Position numbers and translations under genes: made by a program. DNA of 64,000 nucleotides from an uncultured Colwellia sp. GTDB lineage: Bacteria > Pseudomonadota > Gammaproteobacteria > Enterobacterales > Alteromonadaceae. Positions 1 to 10,058 of the stretch are shown here, piece after piece (positions within the stretch are counted from its first letter, which is position 1; each line of letters starts with the position of its first letter). Below the pieces are notes generated by a model, which searched no databases, was not told where the DNA came from, and saw only the letters and a program-made list of their open reading frames with translations. The stretch spans positions 40,082-104,081 of the forward strand of contig CAJXWZ010000019.1 of NCBI GenBank assembly GCA_913062815.1, given 5' to 3'.

Positions 1-1266
1 TAATAAACTCGGAATTTGCTCAAATGCCAAGTTTTGTTGATCTTGTTGTCCGCGTAAGTACTTAACCATAACTTTTTGCTCTGCAATTTCGTTATCGCCC
101 AATATTAATGCGATTTGTGCGCCTGATTTATCAGCTCGCTTTAATTGTTTTTTCATATTGCCGCCGCCACAGTGACATTGCAATCGAATATTAGGTACCT
201 GATCTCGCCATTGCTCTGCCAATTGGTTTGCTGCAATTTGTGCATCATCACCTAAAATCACTACATAGGCATCGACTTGCGCACGCACATTAGTCACCTT
301 ATCTAACTCTGTTAGCATAAGTACTAAACGTTCAATCCCTAAGGCAAAACCAAAACCTGGGGTTGCTTTACCACCAAGCTGTTCGACTAAACCATCGTAG
401 CGCCCACCAGCACAAACTGTACCCTGTGCCCCTAGACTGTCGGTAACCCACTCAAACACAGTGCGATTATAGTAATCTAAACCTCGCACTAAGCGTTCAT
501 TTAAAATGTACTTGATACCTGCAGCGTCTAAACGCGCACAAAGATTTGCAAAATGTGCTTGTGTCTCTTCACCAAAGTAATCTGACAGTTTAGGCGCATC
601 TGCTAATGCTTCTTGCACTTGCGGATTTTTGCTATCTAATACACGTAATGGATTCGAGTGCATACGACGCTTAGAATCTTCATCTAATAGCGATTCTCGC
701 TCCGTTAAATACGCCACTAAAGCATCACGATAATTGGCACGCTCTTCATTGCTACCTAACGAATTCAACTCTAGTGTGACAAACTCATTGATGCCAAGTT
801 CCCGCCATAATCGAGAAGTTAGTAAAATAACTTCTGCATCTATGTCAGGTGTCGCTATACCAAAGGCCTCTAGACCGAATTGATGAAATTGGCGGTAACG
901 ACCTTTTTGCGGTCTTTCATGGCGAAACATCGGTCCCATATACCAAAGGCGCTGTTCTTGATTATATAAAAGCCCGTGTTGATTGCCTGCTCGAACACAA
1001 CTTGCCGTGCCCTCGGGACGCAATGTTAAACTATCGCCATTGCGATCATCAAAAGTATACATTTCTTTTTCAACAATATCGGTTACTTCACCAATAGAGC
1101 GCTTAAACAATGCGGTTGATTCAACTATCGGCATGCGAATTTCAGCAAAGCCATAGTTACTCGCAACACGGCGCAAGACGGATTCAACCATCTGCCAGAT
1201 ATTTGTTTCGTTTGGTAAGCAATCATTCATGCCACGAATTGCTTGTAATGTCTTGTTTTTTGACAC
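1..1266 (-). CDS. hisS: Histidyl-tRNA synthetase (partial, C-terminal end cut by window edge)
   Basis: Charges tRNA-His with histidine in the cytoplasm. The ORF track omits it because it runs off the left edge. I translated it from a GTG at 1266 ([18 protein letters not shown]), which has AGAGAAG just upstream. The 422 codons present compare with about 424 residues in E. coli, so only a few C-terminal residues are missing. Class II motif 2 ([18 protein letters not shown]), the histidine-specific [13 protein letters not shown] and the AGGRYDGL loop are all readable. It is last in the co-oriented run rlmN-pilW-rodZ-ispG-hisS, the usual order in gammaproteobacteria. Confidence 0.97.
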   Translation of the reverse strand, partial: MSKNKTLQAIRGMNDCLPNETNIWQMVESVLRRVASNYGFAEIRMPIVESTALFKRSIGEVTDIVEKEMYTFDDRNGDSLTLRPEGTASCVRAGNQHGLLYNQEQRLWYMGPMFRHERPQKGRYRQFHQFGLEAFGIATPDIDAEVILLTSRLWRELGINEFVTLELNSLGSNEERANYRDALVAYLTERESLLDEDSKRRMHSNPLRVLDSKNPQVQEALADAPKLSDYFGEETQAHFANLCARLDAAGIKYILNERLVRGLDYYNRTVFEWVTDSLGAQGTVCAGGRYDGLVEQLGGKATPGFGFALGIERLVLMLTELDKVTNVRAQVDAYVVILGDDAQIAANQLAEQWRDQVPNIRLQCHCGGGNMKKQLKRADKSGAQIALILGDNEIAEQKVMVKYLRGQQDQQNLAFEQIPSLL

Positions 1267-1385
1267 TGAATACTTCTCTTAAATTTATTTTTGTCTGATT
1301 AAATCATCACTACATTTTGTAGGCAGCGCGCATTGTACCTAATATCGCTAGCCTAATAAACCAACATACTAAAATAGCATGAGGG

Positions 1386-2516
1386 TTAATCTACCGATTT
1401 AAAGTCAATTTGATTCTTTTCATCGAGTCGTTCACTAATTGCATTAGCTTTAGCTCGTATACGTTGCTCAAGTTGCTCGACCAAATTGGTATTATCAAAA
1501 CGTTCTTTTTGGCGAATGCCATCGAGATAAAAACCACTTTTTTTACTACTGCCGGTTAAGCCTAGATCTGACACCATTGCTTCGCCTGGGCCGTTAACAA
1601 TACAGCCTATAATAGAAACATCCATTGGTGTCATTATATCTTCAATGCGCTGCTCTAATGCATTCACGGTTGCCACAACATCGAATTCTTGTCGAGAGCA
1701 ACTAGGGCATGCAATTAAATTAATACCTCGACTGCGAAGTTTAAGAGACTTTAAAATATCAAAACCTACTTTTATTTCTTCAATAGGGTCTGCCGCTAAT
1801 GAAATGCGCAAAGTATCACCAATACCTTGAGACAATAGCAAGCCTAGGCCTACCGAAGATTTCACCGAACCAGAACGCAACCCACCGGCTTCGGTTATAC
1901 CTAGGTGCAAAGGATTATCGATTTGTTTGGCTAATAACTTGTATGACTCTACGGCAAGAAATACATCAGAGGCTTTCACACTGACTTTAAATTGATCAAA
2001 GTTAAGTCGGTCAAGAATATCCACATGACGCATTGCCGATTCAAGTAGTGCTTCAGGTGTCGGTTCAGTATATTTTTCTTGGATATCTTTTTCTAGAGAG
2101 CCACCATTAACACCAATTCGAATAGGTATATTATGGTCTCGAGCACATTCAACAACACTACGCACTCGGTCTTCTCGGCCAATATTCCCTGGATTAATAC
2201 GTAAACAATCAGCACCGTATTCGGCAACTTTTAACGCAATACGATAATCAAAATGAATATCAGTCACTAAGGGCACATTGACTTGTTTTTTGATTTCACG
2301 AAAGGCTTCAGCGGCATCCATAGTAGGTACACTGACACGAACAATATCAGCGCCAACTGCTTCTAATGATTTTATTTGTGCGACAGTCGCTGCAACATCT
2401 GTTGTTTGCGTATTGGTCATCGATTGCACTGTAATAGGTGCATCGCCACCAACCGGTACATTACCGACCATAATTTGACGAGATTTACGACGAATAATTG
2501 GAGATTCTTTAAACAT
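1386..2516 (-). CDS. ispG: 4-hydroxy-3-methylbut-2-en-1-yl diphosphate synthase (IspG/GcpE)
   Basis: Penultimate step of the MEP isoprenoid pathway: reductive conversion of MEcPP to HMBPP by a 4Fe-4S enzyme that takes electrons from flavodoxin. At 376 aa it matches the E. coli enzyme (372 aa). The N-terminal TIM-barrel signature [19 protein letters not shown] and the C-terminal cluster-binding cysteines ([10 protein letters not shown], then CIVNGPGEA) are intact. It lies between rodZ and hisS on the same strand, about 50 bp after rodZ and 119 bp before hisS. The ATG lacks a well-spaced Shine-Dalgarno; an AAAGGA lies about 16 nt upstream. Confidence 0.97.
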   Translation of the reverse strand: MFKESPIIRRKSRQIMVGNVPVGGDAPITVQSMTNTQTTDVAATVAQIKSLEAVGADIVRVSVPTMDAAEAFREIKKQVNVPLVTDIHFDYRIALKVAEYGADCLRINPGNIGREDRVRSVVECARDHNIPIRIGVNGGSLEKDIQEKYTEPTPEALLESAMRHVDILDRLNFDQFKVSVKASDVFLAVESYKLLAKQIDNPLHLGITEAGGLRSGSVKSSVGLGLLLSQGIGDTLRISLAADPIEEIKVGFDILKSLKLRSRGINLIACPSCSRQEFDVVATVNALEQRIEDIMTPMDVSIIGCIVNGPGEAMVSDLGLTGSSKKSGFYLDGIRQKERFDNTNLVEQLEQRIRAKANAISERLDEKNQIDFKSVD

Positions 2517-2565
2517 TACATTTACGGGAATATCCTTTGAAGATACTCCCTCCTACAAAAAGTTA

Positions 2566-3531
2566 TTATAGCGCGGCTATGGGCAAAGTAAATTTAGCGA
2601 TATTACCTACGTTAAAGGGCGACATATCTATAGCCTGGCCGTCAAACACAATACTTGCTAATTCTGGTTTTCCTAAGGTTACTTTTAACGGTGGCTTGCC
2701 AGAAACCGTCATTACGTAACCTGATTTTTTCACGCCCCAAGCAATTCGCTCGCCAGTGTCATCATAAATATTGACCCAACAATCCCCCGAAAAAGTAAAT
2801 ATTGCAACACTTAACTCAAGCTCTTGTGCCGCTTCATTTACTAATGTTAGCGGTTTTTCATCAATGCTAACTTGCTCGATAGCATGCGTAGTCAACTCAT
2901 CAGCCTCAGGCACTATAGCAGAGTCTGTTGTTACTTCTACTGGGACTTGTATTGTTTTATTAGTAAGCGTTATTTCGGGCTGATTTTTTTCATCATTGTT
3001 CTTTTTTGCCTTAACAGTATCTGCAACTGATTGCTCTGATTTTGCTATCGGTTGTTCAATTACTGACTTTATTTTTTCAGGAATTGTTGTCTCCGAAGTT
3101 TGCAGCCACCATAACACCATGAGACCAAATAAAATGGCTACGATTAAATAGCTAAACCACATTAACCGGCTATGTTCAGCTTGTTTTTCTGTTAAATTAG
3201 AAAAACTTTGCATTTCACTACGTTGTACTTCTGCAATACCAAGCATGTCATAAGCACTGATTACTTCATCAATATCAACATTCACTAATTTAGCATAGCT
3301 ACGCAAATAACCACGGTTAAACGTTGCTGGCAACTTTTGATCAAAGTCATCAGCTTCTATCTCATTAACTAGACCTTGTTTAAACTTCAGTTTTTCTGCA
3401 ACATCATCAACACTCATGGATAACTTTTTACGAGCTTCACTGAGCATTTGGCCTGGGCCAACCATGATCATATCTTCGCTAAGTTCATCTACCTGTTTAT
3501 TGTCCGGCGTCATCATTGTTTTCTTGCTCAT
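2566..3531 (-). CDS. rodZ: RodZ-like cell-shape protein (HTH + TM + DUF4115)
   Basis: Bitopic inner-membrane protein that in E. coli links MreB filaments to the elongation machinery. The 321 residues have the family layout: a cytoplasmic helix-turn-helix of the Cro/CI type at about 25-95 (GQMLSEARKKLSMSVDDVAEKL, RGYLRSYAKLVNVD), one transmembrane helix near 124-143 (LMWFSYLIVAILFGLMVLWWL), a polar linker, and a C-terminal beta domain (FSGDCWVNIYDDTGERIAWGVKKSG) typical of DUF4115. Its ATG directly follows the pilW stop codon, so translation is probably coupled. Confidence 0.9.
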   Translation of the reverse strand: MSKKTMMTPDNKQVDELSEDMIMVGPGQMLSEARKKLSMSVDDVAEKLKFKQGLVNEIEADDFDQKLPATFNRGYLRSYAKLVNVDIDEVISAYDMLGIAEVQRSEMQSFSNLTEKQAEHSRLMWFSYLIVAILFGLMVLWWLQTSETTIPEKIKSVIEQPIAKSEQSVADTVKAKKNNDEKNQPEITLTNKTIQVPVEVTTDSAIVPEADELTTHAIEQVSIDEKPLTLVNEAAQELELSVAIFTFSGDCWVNIYDDTGERIAWGVKKSGYVMTVSGKPPLKVTLGKPELASIVFDGQAIDMSPFNVGNIAKFTLPIAAL

Positions 3532-5439
3532 TTATCGATTCACCGATTTAGGATTTTCTAAAAACAATATTTCTTTAATATGAATTCTTTTGTTTTTAGA
3601 CAGTTTGTTCCAACGACGTAGCGCTTTGATCTTTATATTATATTTAACTGAAATATTATATAAAGTATCCCCTTGTTCAACCACATGAAAATCAGGGAAC
3701 TTTTTTGACTTTTTAGCCATATCTGTTGTTTGTTTTGCTTCAGTTTCATTAATTTCTTGCTGGAATTGTGCGGATATATTTTTATCAGACGCTTTTTCAG
3801 TGATTACCGTTTTAGCTTTCTCAGCAACTGCTGCAATTTCTTTTTCTACTGGTTTTATTTTTTCTTGCACAGGCGTGATAATTTCTTTACCGACAACTTT
3901 CAAACCAACAGGAATCTCAACATTGTCTTCAATAATAGCTGCTGGTTTCTTGGCGACATAAAAAATCTCTCTATCTTCGATAGGCTTTTCTATGGTTTTT
4001 TCAGTCAATATGTCCATTTTGGTTTCTGCATCCGATACACTTTCAGCTGCTGTTTTTGTTACTTGCCCTTGCTCAACTTTAGAAAACTGAGTCACTTCTT
4101 TTTCCACAAAAGGTTCAACATTACTTTTAGCTGCACCATCACGGACCACTGCTTCAGTAATCTTAACCATTGGCGCTGTCATTACTACTAAGGGCTTTGC
4201 TGATTTAGTTGCTGGTGATTGAGTTTTAACCACCAATTTTTTATCTGTTTTTGCAATACTAGGCTCCGCTACTTCTGCGGCTATTGCGGCTTGTTTAGCA
4301 TTACCCCGCAACTGTTCAGGTGTACTAGCTTCAACAGCAGCCGTTATCAACGCTGCATTTATAGCTGCAGCATTAGCAATAGGCATTACAACTGAGGATG
4401 TTGTGGTTTGATTTTCTTTAGCTACACTCGCTTCATTGCTCGAACTTTTAGTAGTGCTCACTTGTGTTGGAGCTGCTGTTTGAGCTGCTGTTTGAGCATG
4501 GGCAACAATAGGTAAGCCTCTTTTTGGAGAGAGTTTTACCACTCTTTTTTTAACTTGTGTTGCGTCATCATGAACCTGAGTATCTTGAAATCTTTTTGCT
4601 AAATTATCAGCTTCAATCACGGCTAATTCATTAAGTATATATTGCTGAGTTTCCCATGACTGAGGATACATTTTCACTAACATAGTAGCGTAATTTTTAG
4701 CAATTTTTCGCTGCCCAAGTTTAATATAAACTTTATAAGCCAATGCTAGAGAATGTGAAGTAAACCGACGAGTTACTTTTTCAAAACGTTGTTGATATAG
4801 TTTTGCTTGCTTAAATTCGGCCATTGCATATTGCAATTGCACCATCTGCATTAATGTAGAAGCACTACTTGGGTTATGTAAAATAGCCTTTTCTAAATAC
4901 ATTTCGGCTTTAGAGAAGTCATCTTCCTGTAAAAAACAAGCTGAGAGGTTGTCATAGCTTTTAGCAACTAAAATATAACTCGGCACTGCGATAGCTTTTA
5001 AAAATTGCTGTTCTGCTGCTTGAGTTTGATCTTGACGACATAAATAAACACCGTAGTTATTCAATGTATCAGCATCATCACTTTTAATAGATAAGGCTTT
5101 CTCATAAGATTCAACTGTTAACTCGTGTTCACCCACCTTTTCATAGTAATGAGCAAATGCGGTATAAACCTGAACCATGTTAGGTGCAAAATTTTTCGCT
5201 TTCTCTAAGTTTTGTTTGGCTTGAGGCATATTCCCCATTTTCAAATAGCCTAAACCAAGTGAGACTCGCGTTGCTGCCATATCATCTCTGTTGGCTTGGT
5301 TTTTAACAATCGGTATTTCACCATTTTCAAAGTCTTGTGTTACACAAGCAGATAAACTTATCGTCAACAAAGTTGCAAGAAGAGTGGTAAATTGTTTTTT
5401 AATCAAAGATCTATCCCTTAAATTTGAGTAGATAAACAA
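3532..5439 (-). CDS. pilW: Type IV pilus biogenesis lipoprotein PilW/PilF-like, with long linker and C-terminal LysM
   Basis: PilW/PilF is an outer-membrane TPR lipoprotein needed for PilQ secretin assembly. The N-terminus has a lipoprotein signal with lipobox LSAC, followed by TPR repeats at about residues 55-260 (GLGYLKMGNMPQAKQNLEKA, NNYGVYLCRQ). Position between rodZ and rlmN supports the call. The protein is 635 aa instead of roughly 250. The extra part is a low-complexity Ala/Lys/Thr/Val-rich linker (about 290-580) ending in a clear LysM domain (VVEQGDTLYNISVKYNIKIKALRRWN), which should bind peptidoglycan. The true start may lie downstream of the annotated ATG, closer to the hydrophobic signal. 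Confidence 0.88.
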   Translation of the reverse strand: MFIYSNLRDRSLIKKQFTTLLATLLTISLSACVTQDFENGEIPIVKNQANRDDMAATRVSLGLGYLKMGNMPQAKQNLEKAKNFAPNMVQVYTAFAHYYEKVGEHELTVESYEKALSIKSDDADTLNNYGVYLCRQDQTQAAEQQFLKAIAVPSYILVAKSYDNLSACFLQEDDFSKAEMYLEKAILHNPSSASTLMQMVQLQYAMAEFKQAKLYQQRFEKVTRRFTSHSLALAYKVYIKLGQRKIAKNYATMLVKMYPQSWETQQYILNELAVIEADNLAKRFQDTQVHDDATQVKKRVVKLSPKRGLPIVAHAQTAAQTAAPTQVSTTKSSSNEASVAKENQTTTSSVVMPIANAAAINAALITAAVEASTPEQLRGNAKQAAIAAEVAEPSIAKTDKKLVVKTQSPATKSAKPLVVMTAPMVKITEAVVRDGAAKSNVEPFVEKEVTQFSKVEQGQVTKTAAESVSDAETKMDILTEKTIEKPIEDREIFYVAKKPAAIIEDNVEIPVGLKVVGKEIITPVQEKIKPVEKEIAAVAEKAKTVITEKASDKNISAQFQQEINETEAKQTTDMAKKSKKFPDFHVVEQGDTLYNISVKYNIKIKALRRWNKLSKNKRIHIKEILFLENPKSVNR

Positions 5440-5485
5440 ACTGATGGCTAGCCAAATTTTTATTGTTTTTGAAATAATAACGCGA

Positions 5486-6661
5486 TCAGACTATCTTTAC
5501 CGAAATTTCGTTAGCTTTCACCTGTTTTTTTTCTGTTTGGGCATTTTGTTGTATCTGAGTACGTTTAGTCCTATCTATAACGTCACCAGCCAACTGGCCA
5601 CAAGCAGCATCAATATCTTCGCCACGAGTTCTACGAGTGATAACAGTTAATCCGTAGCTCTGTAGCACTTTATCGAAACGATCGATACGAGAATTACTTG
5701 GGCGTGTATAAGGCGAACCTGGGTAAGGATTGAAAGGAATTAAATTAATTTTACTGGGTAAATCTTTTAATACATGAGCTAATGCGTGTGCTTGGTCAGT
5801 CGAGTCGTTGACATGATCTAGCATTACATACTCAATAGTTGCTTGTTTATTAGCTTTTGAGCCATCGATATACCGACCAGCTGCGGCTAAAAACTCTTCC
5901 AATGGATATTTTTTATTTATCGGTACTAACTCATCACGCAAGGCATTATCTGGGGCATGAATAGAAATCGCTAAAGCGCAATCAATTTTTTCTTTCAACA
6001 TATCAAGGGCTGGCACAACGCCAGAGGTACTTACAGTAACTCGGCGCTTAGACAAGCCATAACCTAAGTCGTTAAGCATAGTATCTAGGGCTGGAATTAA
6101 GTTCTTCATGTTTAGCAGTGGTTCGCCCATGCCCATCATAACTATATTGGTGATGGGTCGTTTACCGGTAATACGTGTTGCGCCTATATCATTAGCAACG
6201 CGCCAAACTTGTCCGATGATTTCAGCCATTGATAAGTTGCGATTGAAGCCTTGCTGGGCAGTTGAGCAAAAGGTGCATTCCAATGCACAACCTACCTGCG
6301 AGGAAACACATAACGTAGCGCGATCATTTTCTGGGATCCACACCGTTTCAACTTCTTGGCCGCCTTCTAACACTAATGCATATTTAATAGTGCCATCAGT
6401 AGAGATTTGCTTTTGTGATATTTCTGGTGCTTTAATTTCACAATTTCGTTGTAGCTTTTCCCGCAATTTTTTATTGATATTCGTCATCTGCTCAAAATCG
6501 GCATAACCAAAGTGATAAATCCATTTCATTATTTGATCAGCACGAAATGGCTTTTCACCTATTTCTGAAAAGTAATCACGTAAGCCTTGGTGGTCAAGAT
6601 TTAACAAATTTATTTTAGCCTTTTTCGGGGCATTTTCTATGGTTACAGCATCTTGGCTCAT
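5486..6661 (-). CDS. rlmN: Dual-specificity 23S rRNA A2503 / tRNA A37 C2-methyltransferase RlmN
   Basis: Radical-SAM methyltransferase modifying A2503 of 23S rRNA and A37 of some tRNAs. The CxxxCxxC cluster motif is visible in [17 protein letters not shown], followed by [10 protein letters not shown] and the family ending [13 protein letters not shown], which holds the second catalytic cysteine. The ORF track begins at a GTG (MRVCC). I prefer the ATG five codons later ([10 protein letters not shown]), which has GAGAG about 9 nt upstream and gives 391 aa, close to the 384 aa of E. coli. Downstream on the same strand is pilW. Confidence 0.96.
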   Translation of the reverse strand: MSQDAVTIENAPKKAKINLLNLDHQGLRDYFSEIGEKPFRADQIMKWIYHFGYADFEQMTNINKKLREKLQRNCEIKAPEISQKQISTDGTIKYALVLEGGQEVETVWIPENDRATLCVSSQVGCALECTFCSTAQQGFNRNLSMAEIIGQVWRVANDIGATRITGKRPITNIVMMGMGEPLLNMKNLIPALDTMLNDLGYGLSKRRVTVSTSGVVPALDMLKEKIDCALAISIHAPDNALRDELVPINKKYPLEEFLAAAGRYIDGSKANKQATIEYVMLDHVNDSTDQAHALAHVLKDLPSKINLIPFNPYPGSPYTRPSNSRIDRFDKVLQSYGLTVITRRTRGEDIDAACGQLAGDVIDRTKRTQIQQNAQTEKKQVKANEISVKIV

Positions 6662-6743
6662 ACAACAAACTCTCACAATTTAAACTGAATAGAACAGGGG
6701 AATCACGAATGCGAATTGTACGCTTTTTGAGCGAATTTCGCAA

Positions 6744-6763
6744 TTTTATGCGCAAGCATAAAA
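6744..6763. repeat. Small palindrome in the ndk-rlmN gap
   Basis: TTTTATGC-GCAA-GCATAAAA is a perfect 8-bp inverted repeat with a 4-nt loop. It lies between the ndk terminator hairpin and the rlmN start and is one of several palindromes stacked in about 130 bp. The small GCGAATTTCGC palindrome lies just beside it. Function unknown. Confidence 0.6.
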
Positions 6764-6770
6764 TACAAAA

Positions 6771-6800
6771 AGGATTTTACTGAAGCATCAGTAAAATCCT
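6771..6800 (-). terminator. Intrinsic terminator downstream of ndk (bidirectional shape)
   Basis: AGGATTTTACTGA-AGCA-TCAGTAAAATCCT is a perfect 13-bp stem with a 4-nt loop. On the minus strand it is followed by TTTTTGTATTTT, and on the plus strand by TTTCCTTTTTT. It should end transcription from ndk before rlmN. Confidence 0.75.
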
Positions 6801-6808
6801 TTCCTTTT

Positions 6809-6859
6809 TTGTAGGTCGCAGCTAGCTGCAACAAAGTTAGCGCAAGCGCTAACCTACAA
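6809..6859. repeat. REP/MITE-like nested palindrome
   Basis: The element is bounded by perfect 8-bp inverted ends, TTGTAGGT and ACCTACAA. Inside are two further palindromes, GCAGCTAGCTGC (6818-6829) and GTTAGCGC-AA-GCGCTAAC (6836-6853). It begins inside the plus-strand T-tract of the neighbouring terminator and ends 8 bp before the ndk stop. The nested structure resembles short intergenic palindromic repeats dispersed in bacterial genomes. No second copy was noticed in this window. Confidence 0.65.
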
Positions 6860-6867
6860 TAAATCAA

Positions 6868-7299
6868 TTAACGAGTGCGAGTGCAAATCTCATCAGCCGA
6901 GAAGAAGTATGCAATTTCACGTGCAGCAGATTCTAAAGCGTCTGAACCGTGAGCAGCATTCTCATCGATGCTATCAGCAAGATCAGCACGGATAGTACCG
7001 GCTAATGCTTCTGCTGGGTTGGTAGCACCCATGATTTCACGGTTTTTAAGAACCGCGTTTTCGCCTTCTAAAACTTGAACCATAACAGGACCTGAAGTCA
7101 TGAATTCAACTAAAGCGCCAAAGAAAGGACGCTCGCTGTGCTCAGCATAAAAACCTTCAGCTTTTTCTTTGCTAAGGTGTAACATTTTAGAAGCAACAAT
7201 TTTAAGACCAGCAGTTTCAAAACGGTTGTAGATTTGACCAATAACATTTTTTGCTACTGCATCAGGTTTTACGATAGAAAAAGTACGTTCGATAGCCAT
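6868..7299 (-). CDS. ndk: Nucleoside diphosphate kinase
   Basis: Transfers the gamma phosphate between nucleoside triphosphates and diphosphates through a phosphohistidine. The 143 aa are the usual length for the family. The N-terminus [20 protein letters not shown], the P-loop-like region [20 protein letters not shown] and the active-site histidine in [13 protein letters not shown] are present. It lies at the head of the ndk-rlmN-pilW-rodZ-ispG-hisS run, but a strong hairpin separates it from rlmN. Confidence 0.97.
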   Translation of the reverse strand: MAIERTFSIVKPDAVAKNVIGQIYNRFETAGLKIVASKMLHLSKEKAEGFYAEHSERPFFGALVEFMTSGPVMVQVLEGENAVLKNREIMGATNPAEALAGTIRADLADSIDENAAHGSDALESAAREIAYFFSADEICTRTR

Positions 7300-7450
7300 G
7301 ATAAGCCCTCATCTTTAAAGATTAATTAAGTATATAAAATATGACAATGTCAAAATTGGCGCGATTATAGACGAATATGAGTCAAAAGACTAATACAATC
7401 CGAGGGTGTATAAATCATGCGATATAGATAGCTATATCTAGTTGAAAAGT

Positions 7451-7693
7451 CTACTTTTCTTTTTTCAATTTAATAATCAAGTCAATATGAGGGATCAACA
7501 GCTCTATCTCACGCAGGTGATCCCTTAAGGTTTGCCATTGATCTAGCTCTAATTTACCGGAATCTAAAATGGCCTGCTTTAATTCTTCAACAAGGGAGTT
7601 TTCATCATCTGGCTCTATAAATTCGTTTATACGCAATAAACTATCAATATCATCTTGGCTGATAATATCTTCCGTTGCATTTACTTTAGCCAT
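7451..7693 (-). CDS. Small acidic protein of unknown function downstream of maeA
   Basis: An 80-aa cytoplasmic-type protein without signal peptide or membrane segment. It is acidic in the first half and ends in a basic Lys-rich tail (LIIKLKKEK). I do not recognise a family. It starts 24 bp after the maeA stop on the same strand, so it is probably read through from maeA. The string SQDDIDSLL resembles the FliM N-terminal CheY-binding motif, but nothing else in the protein or context supports a flagellar role. Confidence 0.6.
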   Translation of the reverse strand: MAKVNATEDIISQDDIDSLLRINEFIEPDDENSLVEELKQAILDSGKLELDQWQTLRDHLREIELLIPHIDLIIKLKKEK

Positions 7694-7717
7694 AATAATT
7701 ATTTCCCATTCTAACGT

Positions 7718-9406
7718 TTATAAGCTGATACGTTTGTACTGGCGGTATTCTGGTTTCCAAAAATTTCGTTCTATTTTAGCAAGCAACTCTTCATCTGGTT
7801 GTTCAAGTGCCAGGTTTTCTGCATAGGCAACTTTAGATATGGCAAAAGCTATATCTTTACTTAACTGCGCTATTTCGGTCAGTGGAGGTAGTAATGCACC
7901 TTTACCACTATTGGCTAAAGGTGAAGCCGCTGCTAGCGTTTCGCTGGCAACTTGCAACATTTTCTCAGTAATACGATTTATATTAGCTGACACTACGCCA
8001 AGACCTATGCCAGGGAAAATGTAACTGTTATTACATTGAGCAATAGCAAATGATTGTCCCTTATATTCTACCGCTTCGAACGGACTTCCGGTTGCAATAA
8101 TCACGCTACCTTCTGTCCAATTGATGACTTGCTCAGGTGTTGCTTCAACCTGTTTTGAAGGATTACTTAGCGGGAAGATAATTGGCTTATTACAGTGTTG
8201 TTTCATGGCTTTGATTATTTCTTCACTGAACAGTCCAGCCTGCCCAGAAACACCAATCAAAATATCTGGTTTAGCGCCATGCATCACTTCTAATAGCGAA
8301 GCAAAATCACCTTCGATCTGCCATTGTTCTAGAGCCTGTGTGCTTTGCACAAGTTTTTGCTGAAAGTCTCTTAGACCATCCATACCTTGAGTAAGTAACC
8401 CAAAGCGATCAACCATAAATATTTTGCTTCGGGCTTGCATTGGTGAAATGCCTTCACTGGTCATCTGAGTGATTATTTGCTCTGCGATACCACAACCCGC
8501 GGATCCTGCACCAACAAAAGCGACATTAAGTTGCGATAACTTAACGCCTTTACTGCGACAAGCGGCAAGTAAGGTTCCTACCGTAACCGATGCAGTTCCT
8601 TGAATGTCATCATTAAAACAACAAATTTTATCACGATATCGACTCAATAATGGCATGGCATTAGGTTGAGCAAAATCTTCAAATTGCAACATAACATGTG
8701 GCCAACGGCGCTTAATCGCGGTAATGAACAAATCTACAAACTCGTCATACTCTGCTTGACCTATTCTTTTATGACGTGCGCCCATATACATAGGATCATC
8801 AAGTAATTTTTGATTATTAGTACCCACATCTAATAGTACAGGTAAAGTATATGCTGGGCTTATCCCCCCGCAAGCAGTGTACAAAGATAATTTTCCAATA
8901 GGGATACCCATGCCACCAATACCTTGATCGCCCAAGCCTAAGATTCGTTCACCATCAGTGACCACAATAACTTTAACTTTGTTCTTAGTTGCATTACGCA
9001 AAATATCATCAATTTGGTATCTATCTTCATAAGAAATAAACAATCCACGAGAACTACGATAAATATCCGAAAATTGTTCACAAGCATCACCTACCGTTGG
9101 CGTGTATATGATTGGCATCATTTCGGTCAAATGACTCTGAACGAGCTTAAAAAATAATGTTTCATTGTTATCGTGAATAGCGCGCAAATAAATATGCTTA
9201 TTAATATCATTTTGAAAACTGCAATACTGTCTATAAGCTCGCTCAACTTGTTCTTCTATGGTTTCAAAACGTGGGGGTAACAGCCCAGTTAAATTAAAGT
9301 TGATTCGTTCTTGTTGATCAAATGCGCTGCCCTTATTTAATAATGGTGTTTCTAATAAAGTAGGGCCTGCGTAGGGTATGTATAAAGAACGTTTACTTTT
9401 AGTCAT
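7718..9406 (-). CDS. maeA: NAD-dependent malic enzyme (oxaloacetate-decarboxylating)
   Basis: Oxidatively decarboxylates malate to pyruvate, feeding gluconeogenic and anaplerotic balance. At 562 aa it is close to E. coli MaeA (565). The malic N-domain has [15 protein letters not shown] and the [34 protein letters not shown] signature. The NAD-binding domain has [17 protein letters not shown]. The metal-site region [11 protein letters not shown] is intact. It is followed closely by an 80-aa unknown gene. Confidence 0.95.
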   Translation of the reverse strand: MTKSKRSLYIPYAGPTLLETPLLNKGSAFDQQERINFNLTGLLPPRFETIEEQVERAYRQYCSFQNDINKHIYLRAIHDNNETLFFKLVQSHLTEMMPIIYTPTVGDACEQFSDIYRSSRGLFISYEDRYQIDDILRNATKNKVKVIVVTDGERILGLGDQGIGGMGIPIGKLSLYTACGGISPAYTLPVLLDVGTNNQKLLDDPMYMGARHKRIGQAEYDEFVDLFITAIKRRWPHVMLQFEDFAQPNAMPLLSRYRDKICCFNDDIQGTASVTVGTLLAACRSKGVKLSQLNVAFVGAGSAGCGIAEQIITQMTSEGISPMQARSKIFMVDRFGLLTQGMDGLRDFQQKLVQSTQALEQWQIEGDFASLLEVMHGAKPDILIGVSGQAGLFSEEIIKAMKQHCNKPIIFPLSNPSKQVEATPEQVINWTEGSVIIATGSPFEAVEYKGQSFAIAQCNNSYIFPGIGLGVVSANINRITEKMLQVASETLAAASPLANSGKGALLPPLTEIAQLSKDIAFAISKVAYAENLALEQPDEELLAKIERNFWKPEYRQYKRISL

Positions 9407-9565
9407 TGTTATTTGCTGCTTCTATTGAGGTTATTGTTGCGGTGAATATTGAAAATACATCTAATTTATATAAGGTTAGAGTATAGATGATATTTTCAAT
9501 TGAGCAAAGAGGATAAAACACAATTACGAAGACTAGTGTAATAAAAATATAATGGGTTATATTGC

Positions 9566-9778
9566 TTAGTCAGCTTCATCAATCCAAGCAAGTTGTATTG
9601 CTTCAAGCACCCTTTCGCCACAATGGCTTGGCTCATCATCAAAACGCTCTAAATCAAGTACCCATTGTCGAAGTTCGGTAAAGTGTAACTTTAACGGATC
9701 AACCTCAGGATGCTGCTCTATCAAGTCTAATGCAATTTCGAGGGAGTCAATCCATTTTAAGCCATTAGAAGCGTTCAT
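9566..9778 (-). CDS. iscX: IscX-family Fe-S cluster assembly protein
   Basis: A 70-aa acidic protein that lines up with E. coli IscX along its length (GLKWIDSLEIALDLIEQHPEVDP, FTELRQWVLDLERFDDEP, ERVLEAIQLAWIDEAD). IscX binds IscS and iron and tunes the rate of Fe-S cluster synthesis. It normally closes the iscRSUA-hscBA-fdx operon. Here it stands away from any isc gene, between maeA and a cysteine synthase gene. Its Shine-Dalgarno (AAGGAGGGC) lies in the last codons of the 44-aa ORF immediately upstream, so the two are probably translated together. Confidence 0.92.
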   Translation of the reverse strand: MNASNGLKWIDSLEIALDLIEQHPEVDPLKLHFTELRQWVLDLERFDDEPSHCGERVLEAIQLAWIDEAD

Positions 9779-9779
9779 T

Positions 9780-9914
9780 TTAGCCCTCCTTAAAAAGTAA
9801 ATGAAACCAAAAATAATCAGCTACTAGCATCAATATAAACCATAATAGTAGTAATCTTGCTCTACGGCAAAACTGACAATCGCTATACCACCATTTAATT
9901 AATTTATTCTTCAT
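9780..9914 (-). CDS. 44-aa membrane mini-protein with CxxC, upstream of iscX (not in ORF track)
   Basis: Translated by hand from ATG at 9914: MKNKLIKWWYSDCQFCRRAR, then a hydrophobic helix (LLLLWFILMLVADYFWFHLLF) and a short KEG tail before TAA. The layout is a positively charged N-terminus with a CxxC pair followed by one membrane span. One nucleotide separates its stop from the iscX ATG, and its 3' end supplies the iscX Shine-Dalgarno, which supports a real two-gene unit. Its own ribosome site is weak (AGAG). I do not recognise a named family. A role in metal or redox handling linked to IscX is only inference. Confidence 0.6.
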   Translation of the reverse strand: MKNKLIKWWYSDCQFCRRARLLLLWFILMLVADYFWFHLLFKEG

Positions 9915-10058
9915 AACAGGCTCTATTGCGGCGTTATTTTATTGTAGTCTCATTTATTGAGCGATAACAGTGTTCACCAATATTTCTGGCTTTATTTCAC
10001 TAAGCTCGAAAATTACGTGCGATTAAGCACTGACTTTTTTTATTGAGTAAAGAAAGTG

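Noticed and set aside
849-1298. Two short plus-strand ORFs at the left edge
   Set aside because: They lie opposite hisS, which has an unbroken reading frame with clear class II motifs over the same bases.
3730-4191. 153-aa Phe/Cys/Tyr-rich ORF on the plus strand
   Set aside because: Antisense of the Lys/Glu/Thr-rich pilW linker; the composition is what the complement of AAA/GAA-type codons gives, and no start context supports it.
6108-6506. 132-aa plus-strand ORF inside rlmN
   Set aside because: Shadow of rlmN's opposite strand; no ribosome site and no recognisable domain.
7451-7693. FliM-like SQDDIDSLL string in the 80-aa protein
   Set aside because: A nine-residue resemblance only; no flagellar context and no FliM domains.
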